Shown here one piece after another: positions 46,105 to 54,865 of a DNA stretch of 64,000 bases. How positions within the stretch are numbered: position 1 is the first letter of the stretch; each line of letters opens with the position of its first letter. The notes under the pieces are model-generated. The model worked only from the letters and a program-made list of their open reading frames with translations, was not told the origin of the DNA and did not search any database. The stretch covers positions 43,855 through 107,854 of the forward strand of contig JAMPEU010000001.1 in assembly GCA_023664865.1 (NCBI GenBank). Reading direction: 5' to 3'. The DNA comes from Butyrivibrio sp. (GTDB taxonomy: Bacteria; Bacillota; Clostridia; Lachnospirales; Lachnospiraceae). Made by a program: the position numbers and the translations under genes.

Positions 46105-46152
46105 GGTATTCTATATTAAATACAATAATTAAATATGAGGGAGAGGAAACAA

Positions 46153-47100
46153 ATGAGCAAAGTAACAAAGAACTATGAGCAGCTGGCGGCAGCGCTTGGA
46201 TTCAGCCTGGACGCGGCAAGAAACATAATTTATGGACACAGGGCGGAATTTGAATTTATAATATACGCCCTTAATCCGTCATATCCGTATGCGCTTTCCA
46301 TTACGACCAGCGCAAAATTTCCGGCAGGGCAGTTGTATAAAGATGATATCAAGCAGTATGTAAAAAGCGAGAAGGCGATTGTCAACCTACAGCAGGACGG
46401 CAGCCTTTTACAACTGTCGTTACAAAGCGCATCTAATCAGAATAAGCTGCGTGACAATGTCAATATCGCACTTAATTCTCTTATTGGCTTCATGAAAAGC
46501 AGAGGTTTTGTTCCCTGCTGTCAGTTCTGTGGGCAGCAGGCAGAGACGGCGGGCTATGTGAGCGGAGGCAGTTATATGCACTTATGCCCTGAATGCGCCG
46601 GCAAATTGCGCCGCGATATTACAGTGGTGACCCAGAAGAATAATGATAAGAAGGAAAACATTATCGGCGGCATCGTAGGAGCGCTGCTTGGTTCGGTTAT
46701 CGGCGTTTTATGCATCCTGTTTTTCAGTCAGGTGCTGCAGAGGGTGGCGGCGGTATCAGGTATAATTATGGCGTTATGCACGGTCAAAGGATATGAGCTT
46801 ATGGGCAGGAAGTTTACCAAAAAGGGCGCGGCAATCAGCATAATAGTGATACTTTTAATGACTTATACAGCTAACCGCATGGATTGGGCGATAGAAGTCA
46901 TGAGAGTCTTTGAAGTGGATATATTTGACGCCTTTAATTCCGTACCGTCGATGCTCAGTATGAGGATTATAGACACGGATATATATATTTATAATGCGGT
47001 TCTGCTATATGCGTTTACCATAATCAGCGCAGTTTTTACAATTATAGGAGCCTTGAAGGAGCGTAAAGAGGAAGGACAGTTTTCACAGATTGGCATGTAG
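46153..47100 (+). CDS. Unknown membrane protein with a zinc-ribbon
   Basis: 315 residues from ATG 46153 behind GAGGGAGAGG. Soluble N-terminal domain to about 120, then a Cys4 zinc-binding module (CCQFCGQQ and LCPECAG, about 121-152), then four hydrophobic helices, of which GGIVGALLGSVIGVL is glycine-rich. I do not recognise the family. It follows lacZ by 48 bases but its content suggests no sugar role. Confidence 0.75.
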   Translation: MSKVTKNYEQLAAALGFSLDAARNIIYGHRAEFEFIIYALNPSYPYALSITTSAKFPAGQLYKDDIKQYVKSEKAIVNLQQDGSLLQLSLQSASNQNKLRDNVNIALNSLIGFMKSRGFVPCCQFCGQQAETAGYVSGGSYMHLCPECAGKLRRDITVVTQKNNDKKENIIGGIVGALLGSVIGVLCILFFSQVLQRVAAVSGIIMALCTVKGYELMGRKFTKKGAAISIIVILLMTYTANRMDWAIEVMRVFEVDIFDAFNSVPSMLSMRIIDTDIYIYNAVLLYAFTIISAVFTIIGALKERKEEGQFSQIGM

Positions 47101-47104
47101 GGGC

Positions 47105-47133
47105 TTGAATTTTTGATGTTTTTGGAGTATAGT
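47105..47133 (+). promoter_or_regulatory. Promoter of the gene at 47191
   Basis: TTGAAT (47105-47110), 17-base spacer, TATAGT (47128-47133). Confidence 0.7.
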
Positions 47134-47190
47134 TTCAGTGATAATAATAAGGATGCCTGCAAGCATCGGAAATAAAAAGGGGGAAGCTTT

Positions 47191-47619
47191 ATGGCAAAGC
47201 TCATTATAACGGTAGAGGGCGGAAAAATAACGCAGACTCTAAACTTTTTGGACAGGAACATCAAGGATAACAGGTACATCTACGACAACGGAAACGAGTC
47301 GGGCATTATGGACGAACCGGAGGAAATCTATGCGGATATCCCGGGCAGCCAGCGTATAGCTGAAAGCTATCACGATATTCTTGAGGCGGTTAATTTAGGG
47401 AAGACGCAGATTACGGATATCATGCGCAGCCTGAATGAATTGGAGGCTGAGATGGATTCATATGTAATTCCTGCGGATAATACGGAGCAGGAGCATGTAA
47501 TTACATTAAACGGCAGGGATATGCAGAAACTTGCCGAAATACGCAAACCGCTTCCATTGGAGAATGATAAGCACATAGAAGAAACGTTGAAGATGCTTAT
47601 ACATGGAATCAGAATATAG
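47191..47619 (+). CDS. Unknown soluble protein, 142 residues
   Basis: Starts MAKLIITVEGGKITQTLNF after an AAGGGGGG site, with its own promoter. An N-terminal beta-hairpin-like segment is followed by acidic linker sequence and a helical region (LEAVNLGKTQITDIMRSLNELEAEM). No membrane segment, no cysteines, no family I can name. It is convergent with the large coiled-coil gene and they share a terminator. Confidence 0.7.
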   Translation: MAKLIITVEGGKITQTLNFLDRNIKDNRYIYDNGNESGIMDEPEEIYADIPGSQRIAESYHDILEAVNLGKTQITDIMRSLNELEAEMDSYVIPADNTEQEHVITLNGRDMQKLAEIRKPLPLENDKHIEETLKMLIHGIRI

Positions 47620-47644
47620 AATCTACATAATTGAATATTATAAT

Positions 47645-47712
47645 AAAGAAAAGCGCCAAATGACTGAAAAAGAGAGAGTACAACACACATTGTCATATGA
47701 CGCTTTCTTATC
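47645..47712. terminator. Bidirectional terminator between convergent genes
   Basis: Imperfect stem AAAGAAAAGCG (47645-47655) with CGCTTTCTT (47701-47709) and an inner TGAC/GTCA pairing; T-rich on both exits. Confidence 0.45.
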
Positions 47713-47740
47713 TATATTATAAGCCTATAATAGAAATAAA

Positions 47741-50700
47741 TCAATTATTCATTTTGCTTCCGCACTTAGGACAGACATCCCCTTCCGTGTAAACATGTCC
47801 ACAACGGTAGCAGCACTTTACGTCATGCTTTTCTTTAGCCATATATTCCAGGTTTCTGGATTCGGGTTTCTCATGAATATAGCTTATAAAATCATTCAAA
47901 GTGTTTGCGAATGCGCCCCACTGTTCGCGTGCAATATTATTAGGAAGCTTTTCTTTGTTTCCGCCAAGATATTTCACATATATGCCCTTGCTGAAGAAAC
48001 CTTTGTTTGCTTTTATTTCCGCAATATCAGCTATATTGATTCTGCCGGAATTAAGAAGCGAATGATAAAAAATATGGTCTGGCGTGATGACAAAGCCGTC
48101 CTTGCCGCTGTGGTTACGGGAAGCGTCGCAGACCATAAGGGGATACTCGTAATCGTCCCTTGGAACAGCATAGCTGTCTATGGCGGTCATCATAGCTTCA
48201 CGGTACTCGCTGTCAGGATATTCATCTTCAGCGGTTTCCGCCTGAGACTGCGGTTTCCTAAGCTCTTCACGCGCGTCGTAGAAATACAGGCTGTCGCAGT
48301 CTGTCAGGTTTTCTTCGATGTCTTGCTTTAATTTGCGCATTAACTGTGAGCTTTCGTCGGTTTTGAGCTTGGTAAGACGCCTTTTGACCATCTCTAAAGC
48401 ATCGACTTTGATTTCCGGAAGGAACATTCCTTCTTCAATCTGCGCATATACTTTCTGCCCATCCTCAAAAGAAAGGCTTACAATGCTTGGACAGATTTTA
48501 TCAATCTGTTCTTCGTCCATTTCGCGAAGCTTATCATACAGTTTTTCCAGATAAGGCGCTTTGTTTTCTTCTTTGTAGTCCTTTGACTTTAATTCTTCAT
48601 ACAGATTCCACAACGCCGCCCTGTCTTTTTTGCCGCCGCGCTTCATCATGGCGGATATTTCTTCTATCTCCGCCATATTTGCCTTTTCTTCAAGCTGTTC
48701 ATTATACGGAGTCAGGTCAACTCCTTTGTATTTGTCTATTTTTTCCAGATATACGGCTAACTGCTTTCTGTCCAGATGCAGCGGAATGTGCGCAATCAGG
48801 TCTCCGACTTCAACTGCGGCGCGTTCTGCTTTAATTTGTTCCAGCTTATTAAGAGCGTCTTGCTTGATATCATCCGGACAATTACGTTTCGACACCTCGT
48901 CCATGATTCTTTCAATCTCGGCATAGGTCTTATTCCTGCTTAACTCTATTTTTTGTTCCAGTATGACAGCCTGTGCCTTATTAAGATAGGTATCGATTTT
49001 GCCTAAATATTCGTCCTTCTCGCCGGGATAAAGTACTTCTTCACCCTCAATCTGGTTTCTTAAATCCGTAAGCTCTTTAAAGGAGAGATTTCCCAATACT
49101 CCCATGCGCGCAGCGTATTTAGCGTTTAGCTTGGTACGGAGCGTTTCCTTAACCGCTGACATATAGCTGCGTTCTTCCTCGGTTTCGGGATTTGCTTCTG
49201 TACGCGTTTCGTTCTTTCGCTCTAAATTCGCCAGAATTAACCTCAGCTCATCAGTAGTCTTGCCGGAAAGGAGCAGTATTTCCTGACGCATGGCAAGCTT
49301 TTCCTGTTCTTTTCTGATGCGTTCGGCTTCTTCTCTTTCCGCGCGTTCTTTTTCAGCCTTTTCCCGCTCAATTTTCTCACGTTCAATTCTTTCCTTTTCG
49401 GCCTTCTCCCGCTCGATTCTTTCCTGTTCACGGCGCTCTTTTTCAGCCTTCTCCTGTTCAAGCCTTTCCCGCTCTAAGCGTTCTTTTTCAGCCTTCTCTT
49501 TAGCGAGCCTTTCCTGTTTTTCCTCTTCCCACTTGAGCCTTTCAAGTTCCAGCTTTTCGCGTTCGATTCGTTCGCGTTCAAGCCTTTCCTGTTGCAGGCG
49601 TTCACGCTCAAGCCGCGCCTGCTCCTGACGTTCCCAGTCCGCGCGTTCCCATTCTAATTTCTCGCGCTCCAAACGTTCGCGTTCAGCTTGCAGGCGTTCC
49701 ATTCGTTCACGCTCCCGCCGCTCGTATTCTTCTTTCTCGCGTTCGAGCCTTTCCTGTTCGGCTTTTTCCCATTCCAGCCGTTCGCGTTCCCGACGTTTTT
49801 GCTCAGCCTGCAGACGCTCAATTTTTTCATATTCCAGACGCTCCAGCTCAGACCTTTCCAACTCGGCTTTTTCTAATGCCTGCCTTTCCTGTTCAAGCCT
49901 TGCTTGCGTTTCTGCCTCTTTGGCAAGTCTTTCCTGTTCAGCTTTCTCGAATTCAAGTTCTGCTTGTTTTAATTGTTCATTAGCTATTCTTTCTTGTTCT
50001 GCCTGTGCCTGTGCGCGCGCTTCTTCTTCCAGCGCGAGTCGTTCCCGCTCCTGTTCTTCACGGATAGCCTGCGCTCGGTCGATATGCGTTTTCTTCCACG
50101 CTTCCTGAACGTTCACGGTTTCATACTCTCTGGCGCCGCCGTCCGCGCCTTCAGGAGCAGCGCCTTTGTTAAACTCATTTATATATGAAGAGTCAAACAT
50201 GGAACCGCTGCCATTTGCACCGCCCCGTTCTGACTCAAATTCATTAAACTTATAGTTGGCGGTACGCTCTGCGGTTTCACCGAGGATAGAGAGATAGTCC
50301 TCGTATGCTGTGCGGTCTTCGCCGAACTTCAGGCTGTATACGTCGCCTTCCTGCAATAATCTCTTCGGGCGCGGCGTATAGAAGGAGTTACAGTTATGAC
50401 AGGTATAAGTTCTTGCCATAAATACTCTGCCTTCTTCCGTATCAATCAGCAGTTCTTTGCCTGACGGGTACATAGCCATATATAGTTTCTGCCGGCATTT
50501 CGGACAAAGATTGTCCGTTATATAGAAGTCATGTCCTATTCTGGACAAGGCTGAATTATCTTCGTTTCCTGAATGCTTATCAAAGACGCAGGTTTCTTTC
50601 TTCCAGACAAGGTTATGCCAGAGTCCGATTTCTGTATCGCCATCATCTTCATAGGTTATGCTCGGACGTTCTTTGCCGCCTTTTGAGTCAAACTCTTTCT

Positions 50701-51241
50701 CGAAACTTTCATCATTATCTTCTTTAGAGGCTTCTTTGCCGGAAGTTATAAGGTTTTGTCCTTCTTTTAATTTGCCGCTTTCTTTAAGAGACTTCAATAC
50801 TTCCAGGATGACGTCTTCGTAGGTAATCTGAATGCCGCCTTTGTAGAATCTGAAGTTTTCCGAATTAAAAGCCGGCTCTATGCCTGTGGACCGCAGCACG
50901 CTTTCAAACAGGGCGTTTAACGCCGGATAGTCCTTATCTACGCGCAGCGCGCCTATGCTGCCCCATTTTCCGAAAGCGTACAGGCTCATATTTATCACGT
51001 TTTCCAGCATGCCATCGTTTGGCATGCCATCGATATTTTTGCTGCCGATTGGTATTTCCAGAATGTTTGTATATATTTTTTTGTTGTCAAAACTGAAAAT
51101 CAGCGAGCGCACATCGCCTGCAAGAATCAGATTGTTGTTTACTATTACGAAAACGTCAGTCCACGTAACGGTAACATTCATTGTCCTAATCAACTTTGAA
51201 AAAACATTTTTAAGTTTGGGATTTGCTTTCAGCAATATCAT
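47741..51241 (-). CDS. 1166-residue coiled-coil protein with zinc-ribbons and a PH-like domain
   Basis: N-terminal globular region (residues 1-160), a Cys4 module (LCPKCRQKL and YTCHNCNSF, about 238-288), then some 270 residues from about 385 to 665 made of Glu/Arg/Lys/Leu repeats of the type RLEREKLEWERADWERQEQ, likely one long charged helix. A more ordinary helical region follows to about 985, then a compact domain resembling bacterial PH folds (GFVITPDHIFYHSLL), and a final Cys4 zinc-ribbon (CYRCGHVYTEGDVCPKCGS). No signal peptide or membrane segment. GAGGTG precedes ATG 51241. I know no function. Confidence 0.85.
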   Translation of the reverse strand: MILLKANPKLKNVFSKLIRTMNVTVTWTDVFVIVNNNLILAGDVRSLIFSFDNKKIYTNILEIPIGSKNIDGMPNDGMLENVINMSLYAFGKWGSIGALRVDKDYPALNALFESVLRSTGIEPAFNSENFRFYKGGIQITYEDVILEVLKSLKESGKLKEGQNLITSGKEASKEDNDESFEKEFDSKGGKERPSITYEDDGDTEIGLWHNLVWKKETCVFDKHSGNEDNSALSRIGHDFYITDNLCPKCRQKLYMAMYPSGKELLIDTEEGRVFMARTYTCHNCNSFYTPRPKRLLQEGDVYSLKFGEDRTAYEDYLSILGETAERTANYKFNEFESERGGANGSGSMFDSSYINEFNKGAAPEGADGGAREYETVNVQEAWKKTHIDRAQAIREEQERERLALEEEARAQAQAEQERIANEQLKQAELEFEKAEQERLAKEAETQARLEQERQALEKAELERSELERLEYEKIERLQAEQKRRERERLEWEKAEQERLEREKEEYERRERERMERLQAERERLEREKLEWERADWERQEQARLERERLQQERLERERIEREKLELERLKWEEEKQERLAKEKAEKERLERERLEQEKAEKERREQERIEREKAEKERIEREKIEREKAEKERAEREEAERIRKEQEKLAMRQEILLLSGKTTDELRLILANLERKNETRTEANPETEEERSYMSAVKETLRTKLNAKYAARMGVLGNLSFKELTDLRNQIEGEEVLYPGEKDEYLGKIDTYLNKAQAVILEQKIELSRNKTYAEIERIMDEVSKRNCPDDIKQDALNKLEQIKAERAAVEVGDLIAHIPLHLDRKQLAVYLEKIDKYKGVDLTPYNEQLEEKANMAEIEEISAMMKRGGKKDRAALWNLYEELKSKDYKEENKAPYLEKLYDKLREMDEEQIDKICPSIVSLSFEDGQKVYAQIEEGMFLPEIKVDALEMVKRRLTKLKTDESSQLMRKLKQDIEENLTDCDSLYFYDAREELRKPQSQAETAEDEYPDSEYREAMMTAIDSYAVPRDDYEYPLMVCDASRNHSGKDGFVITPDHIFYHSLLNSGRINIADIAEIKANKGFFSKGIYVKYLGGNKEKLPNNIAREQWGAFANTLNDFISYIHEKPESRNLEYMAKEKHDVKCCYRCGHVYTEGDVCPKCGSKMNN

Positions 51242-51502
51242 TGTGACACCTCGCCAGAGCTTACTAATAAATGTAAAAATATTATATACTTTATATTATC
51301 ACATTTTTGATGAAAAAAATATCATATTTTTCCTATTTTCCACTATTTTCATTCTTTCTATAAAAAAATGACGAAAAAACGGTAAAAATTGCCATAAAAC
51401 GGACTTTTGTAAACTTGCAAACATTTTTTTGCCATTATAATATTTTTACATAGAAAATAGAAAATAAAGGTTGAGATTATTATTTGGGGTTGCATTGATG
51501 AC

Positions 51503-52156
51503 GTGTATATTGCTTATCTTATCCAAGAAATGATGGCATCAGTAAACAGTATCTATAACGATCTTAATATCCTGCGGTTAGGTGAGTATGGGGACAACAT
51601 ATATTTGGAAGATGCTTTCGGTTCGGCGGAATATCTACTGAAACTGGTAAGCAGCGCTTTGGCTGCGCTAAATAAAGATGGAGCGGGCGAGAGTGAAGTC
51701 GTAGCGCATAAATCCCATAAGAGGCTGCAGGTGCGTACTTTTGGTGAATTTGATATTTTTATAGACGGAGAGCTGATTGAATTTACCAATAATAAAGCAA
51801 AAGAACTCTTCGCAATATGTATAGATAACTGCGGCGGAGAGGTCAGCATGAAGACGGTCATAAATATTCTCTGGGAAAACAGGGACTATGACGAGAAGGT
51901 AAAGCGTCTGTACCGGAAGGCGGTTGTATATCTTAATTCGCTTTTTGATGAACACGGCCTCGACGAGGTGTTTAGCAATGGCAGAGGGCGCTGCCACGTA
52001 AACAGGCATAAGATTGTCTGTGACTATTATGAGGTGCTGGATGGAAAAAATATAAAAGATACCTTATTTAATGGCAAATACATGTCGAATTATTCATGGG
52101 GAGAAGAAACGTGCGGAACCTTATGCCGCATGGCGTCCGTACAGCTTTGCGAATAG
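51503..52156 (+). CDS. SARP/OmpR-type winged-helix regulator without receiver domain
   Basis: Up to 217 residues. The C-terminal two thirds is a winged-helix DNA-binding domain of the SARP/BTAD-linked type (QVRTFGEFDIFIDGELIEF, then NNKAKELFAICIDNCGG and a recognition helix region KVKRLYRKAVVYLNSLF). The first 70 residues are helical and are not a receiver domain. Start uncertain: GTG 51503 or ATG 51530, neither with a clear binding site. It lies 140 bases before flgM and is divergent from the coiled-coil gene. Confidence 0.72.
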   Translation: MYIAYLIQEMMASVNSIYNDLNILRLGEYGDNIYLEDAFGSAEYLLKLVSSALAALNKDGAGESEVVAHKSHKRLQVRTFGEFDIFIDGELIEFTNNKAKELFAICIDNCGGEVSMKTVINILWENRDYDEKVKRLYRKAVVYLNSLFDEHGLDEVFSNGRGRCHVNRHKIVCDYYEVLDGKNIKDTLFNGKYMSNYSWGEETCGTLCRMASVQLCE

Positions 52157-52206
52157 ATTGGAATGTGAATAGAAACAAAATAAATCAACAAAAATAAGAA
52201 GAACCC

Positions 52207-52233
52207 TAAAGTCTTTAAAAAAATATCCGATAA
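52207..52233 (+). promoter_or_regulatory. SigD (sigma-28) promoter of the flgM operon
   Basis: TAAA (52207-52210), 15-base spacer, TCCGATAA (52226-52233), against the consensus TAAA-N15-GCCGATAT. It lies 63 bases before flgM. Confidence 0.8.
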
Positions 52234-52296
52234 ACTTAATAACAGTTAGTTATTTATGCGCAGACTTTGCGAACTATTAAGAAGGAGGTATGAAGA

Positions 52297-52584
52297 ATGC
52301 GTATTGAAGCATATACACAGGTTCAGCAGTTATACAACACGAAGAAAACCGCGAAGACAGCACAGCAAAAGAGCGTCAGCAATTATGACAAGATACAGAT
52401 TTCCAGCATCGGCAGGGATTTTCAGGTCGCTAAATCTGCAGTAGGGGCAAGCAGCGATATCAGGGAAGAGATTACCGCGCCTATTAAAGCGGAAATTAAG
52501 AGCGGCGCTTATCATGTGAGCGGCGAAAGCTTTGCAGAGAAATTATTGAAGGAATATGAAGCAAGAACCGGTTTTCAGGCATGA
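52297..52584 (+). CDS. flgM: Anti-sigma-28 factor FlgM
   Basis: 95 residues, GAAGGAGG before the ATG. FlgM holds SigD until the hook is complete and is then exported. The C-terminal sigma-binding helices are visible (DIREEITAPIKAEIKSGAYH, then SGESFAEKLL) after a disordered N terminus. A SigD promoter upstream gives the usual feedback loop. Confidence 0.93.
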   Translation: MRIEAYTQVQQLYNTKKTAKTAQQKSVSNYDKIQISSIGRDFQVAKSAVGASSDIREEITAPIKAEIKSGAYHVSGESFAEKLLKEYEARTGFQA

Positions 52585-52603
52585 TGAAGGGTGAGGTTAC
52601 GGC

Positions 52604-53122
52604 ATGGCAAGCTTGATGGAAGACTTAATAGATGTTCTGGAGAAAGAAAGTGAAGAGTACAGGAATTTATTGAATTTGTCCATGCGTAAGACGCCGGTCA
52701 TCGTGTCTGAGGACTTAGAACAATTAGCGAAAATCACGGATGAAGAGCAGCTTATCGTGAGCAGGATTAATCATTTAGACAATGTCAGAAATGAGGCTGT
52801 GAAAGATATAGCGAATGTACTTAACAAGGATGTTACGACACTAAAAATTGCAGATTTGATTAAAATGCTCAGTTCAAGGCCGGAAGAGCAGCAGAAGCTG
52901 GCCGCGGCATTCGACGCGCTTAAAGAAGTAGTGAGAAATGTCGCAAGAATTAACGAGCAGAACAGGGAACTGATTCAGAGCGCTTTGGAGATGGTACAGT
53001 TCAACATGAACCTTATTCATTCCATGAAGGCAGCTCCGGAGACTGCCAATTACAACAAGGGCGCTTATAATACCGGCGATGTAATCGGCATGGGTCCTAA
53101 ATCATTTGATGCAAAGCAGTAA
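52604..53122 (+). CDS. flgN: Flagellar export chaperone FlgN
   Basis: 172 residues, helical throughout. FlgN escorts the hook-filament junction proteins FlgK and FlgL to the export gate. The start (MASLMEDLIDVLEKESEEYRNLL) and QNRELIQSALEMVQFNMNLI near the end are typical. It lies between flgM and flgK, the normal place. Confidence 0.92.
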   Translation: MASLMEDLIDVLEKESEEYRNLLNLSMRKTPVIVSEDLEQLAKITDEEQLIVSRINHLDNVRNEAVKDIANVLNKDVTTLKIADLIKMLSSRPEEQQKLAAAFDALKEVVRNVARINEQNRELIQSALEMVQFNMNLIHSMKAAPETANYNKGAYNTGDVIGMGPKSFDAKQ

Positions 53123-53155
53123 ATTTAGAAAGAAATTGTTAAGGAAGGTAACGTT

Positions 53156-54835
53156 ATGTCATTAATGAGCAGCCTTTATCTTGGCGTATCAGGATTACAA
53201 ACTTCAAATAATGCGCTTAATACTACAGCGCACAATATGTCAAATCTGGACACCACCGGATATACTAGGCAGCAGGTGGCTCAGGACACCAGAAGCTATA
53301 TTACTATTTCCAAAAATCAGACGACGAGCTGGCAGCAGCTTGGCCTGGGTGTCAGGTATTCCCAAACAAGACAGGTAAGAGATTATTTTTTGGACAAAAA
53401 CTACCGTCGTGAATCAGGCAGAAGCGCCTTTTACGAGGTTTCATATAATGCGATGGAAGAGATAGAGAATATCTTAGGCGAATCCTATGAAGGACATGAA
53501 TTTTCCTTATCCATAACGGATTTGTGGGATGCAGTGGAAGAGCTTAGTAAAAACCCTACGCTTCCGGTAAACCAGAATTTATTTGTAACGCGCGCTTATG
53601 AGTTTATTACAAAGGCTACCGCTGTATACGACAGTCTTTGCGATTACCAGGACAATATGAATAAGATCGTCAAGACGGACGTGGATACGATAAACGCCTA
53701 TGCGCAGGAAATTGAGAAATTGAATGTGCAGATTGCTAAGATAGAAGGCGGAGTGGAACACGCCAACGACTTAAGGGATCGCAGGAATTACATATTAGAT
53801 GAACTTTCCAAATTGGGAGAAGTATCATATGCGGAGAATATAGAAGGTTATGTGAGTGTCAGATTTGAAGGCGTGGACTTGGTAAAAGGAAGCCTTATAA
53901 ATAAAATATCGCTTTATACGGATCCGTACACAGGTTTCTATACGCCGTATTGGGAGATGTTTGCAAATTATGCTTTTGACGAGTATGGCAACAAATATCT
54001 GCCGGAAGAAAGCTTGGATTCGGCAAAAGTATTTGATTTAAAAATGACTATATCTTCCGATTTAAATACGGATATCGGCTCGTTAAAGAGTACGCTTCTT
54101 GCAAGGGGCGACCACCATGCTACGGCTCAGGAGCTTAAGGACATCAATCCTGATGGCGAGTATGAAGAAGGCTGGTATGATATCAATATTTCACAGTCAA
54201 TCATTATGAATATAGAAGCTGAGTTTGACCAGCTTATTAATGCGGTAGTAACTAAGATTAACGGAATCTTAAAAGAAGCGGCGGAAGCGGAGACCAAGTT
54301 ATATCCGGATTCCACCTACCTTAGGGATAAAAACGGGGAACCGTACCAACTTTTTGAACAGATTATCGAAAACAATAAGACCTATACCCTTCCGGACGGC
54401 ACTGTTGTAGAGTGCGGTTGGAATGTAGGCAACATTGAAGTGAACATGGACTTACGGCAGAATCCGACGTTGTTAAAGTTCAGGCTGCACGACAGTTCTG
54501 AAGATAATGCCACAATGGAGAAGCTTAAGACCGCTTTTGAAGAAAGCATATATACGCTGAATCCGAATGTGCAGACGCCGGTATGTTTTGGCGATTACTA
54601 CAAGAACCTTGTTGCACAGGTGGCAAATTCAGGTTCGGTCTTCCATGACATTATGGAGAGCCAGGAAATCACGGTAGACTCGCTGTTTAGTGCAAGGGAA
54701 CAGGTTATCGGCGTATCTTCCGATGAAGAGCTTACCAACATGATTATGTACCAGAACGCTTACAACGCTTCAAGCCGTTATATCAATGTCATAAGCGAAA
54801 TGCTTGAACATATACTTACGTCGCTTGGAAGATAA
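53156..54835 (+). CDS. flgK: Hook-filament junction protein FlgK, first copy
   Basis: 559 residues. N-terminal flagellar rod/hook motif (LYLGVSGLQTSNNALNTTAH, NMSNLDTTGYTRQQV) and the C-terminal D0 helix (NMIMYQNAYNASSRYINVI) that pack in the hook core. The middle is variable. AAGGAAGG precedes the ATG. It is followed 30 bases later by a second, diverged FlgK, so this cell may use two HAP1 proteins. Confidence 0.93.
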   Translation: MSLMSSLYLGVSGLQTSNNALNTTAHNMSNLDTTGYTRQQVAQDTRSYITISKNQTTSWQQLGLGVRYSQTRQVRDYFLDKNYRRESGRSAFYEVSYNAMEEIENILGESYEGHEFSLSITDLWDAVEELSKNPTLPVNQNLFVTRAYEFITKATAVYDSLCDYQDNMNKIVKTDVDTINAYAQEIEKLNVQIAKIEGGVEHANDLRDRRNYILDELSKLGEVSYAENIEGYVSVRFEGVDLVKGSLINKISLYTDPYTGFYTPYWEMFANYAFDEYGNKYLPEESLDSAKVFDLKMTISSDLNTDIGSLKSTLLARGDHHATAQELKDINPDGEYEEGWYDINISQSIIMNIEAEFDQLINAVVTKINGILKEAAEAETKLYPDSTYLRDKNGEPYQLFEQIIENNKTYTLPDGTVVECGWNVGNIEVNMDLRQNPTLLKFRLHDSSEDNATMEKLKTAFEESIYTLNPNVQTPVCFGDYYKNLVAQVANSGSVFHDIMESQEITVDSLFSAREQVIGVSSDEELTNMIMYQNAYNASSRYINVISEMLEHILTSLGR

Positions 54836-54865
54836 TGAGAAAATTACAAATTAAGAGGTGATACT

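Noticed and set aside
49243-50188. Several plus-strand frames rich in Ser, Phe and Arg across this stretch
   Set aside because: They are antisense shadows of the charged-repeat region of the coiled-coil gene; the repeat codons keep other frames open by composition.
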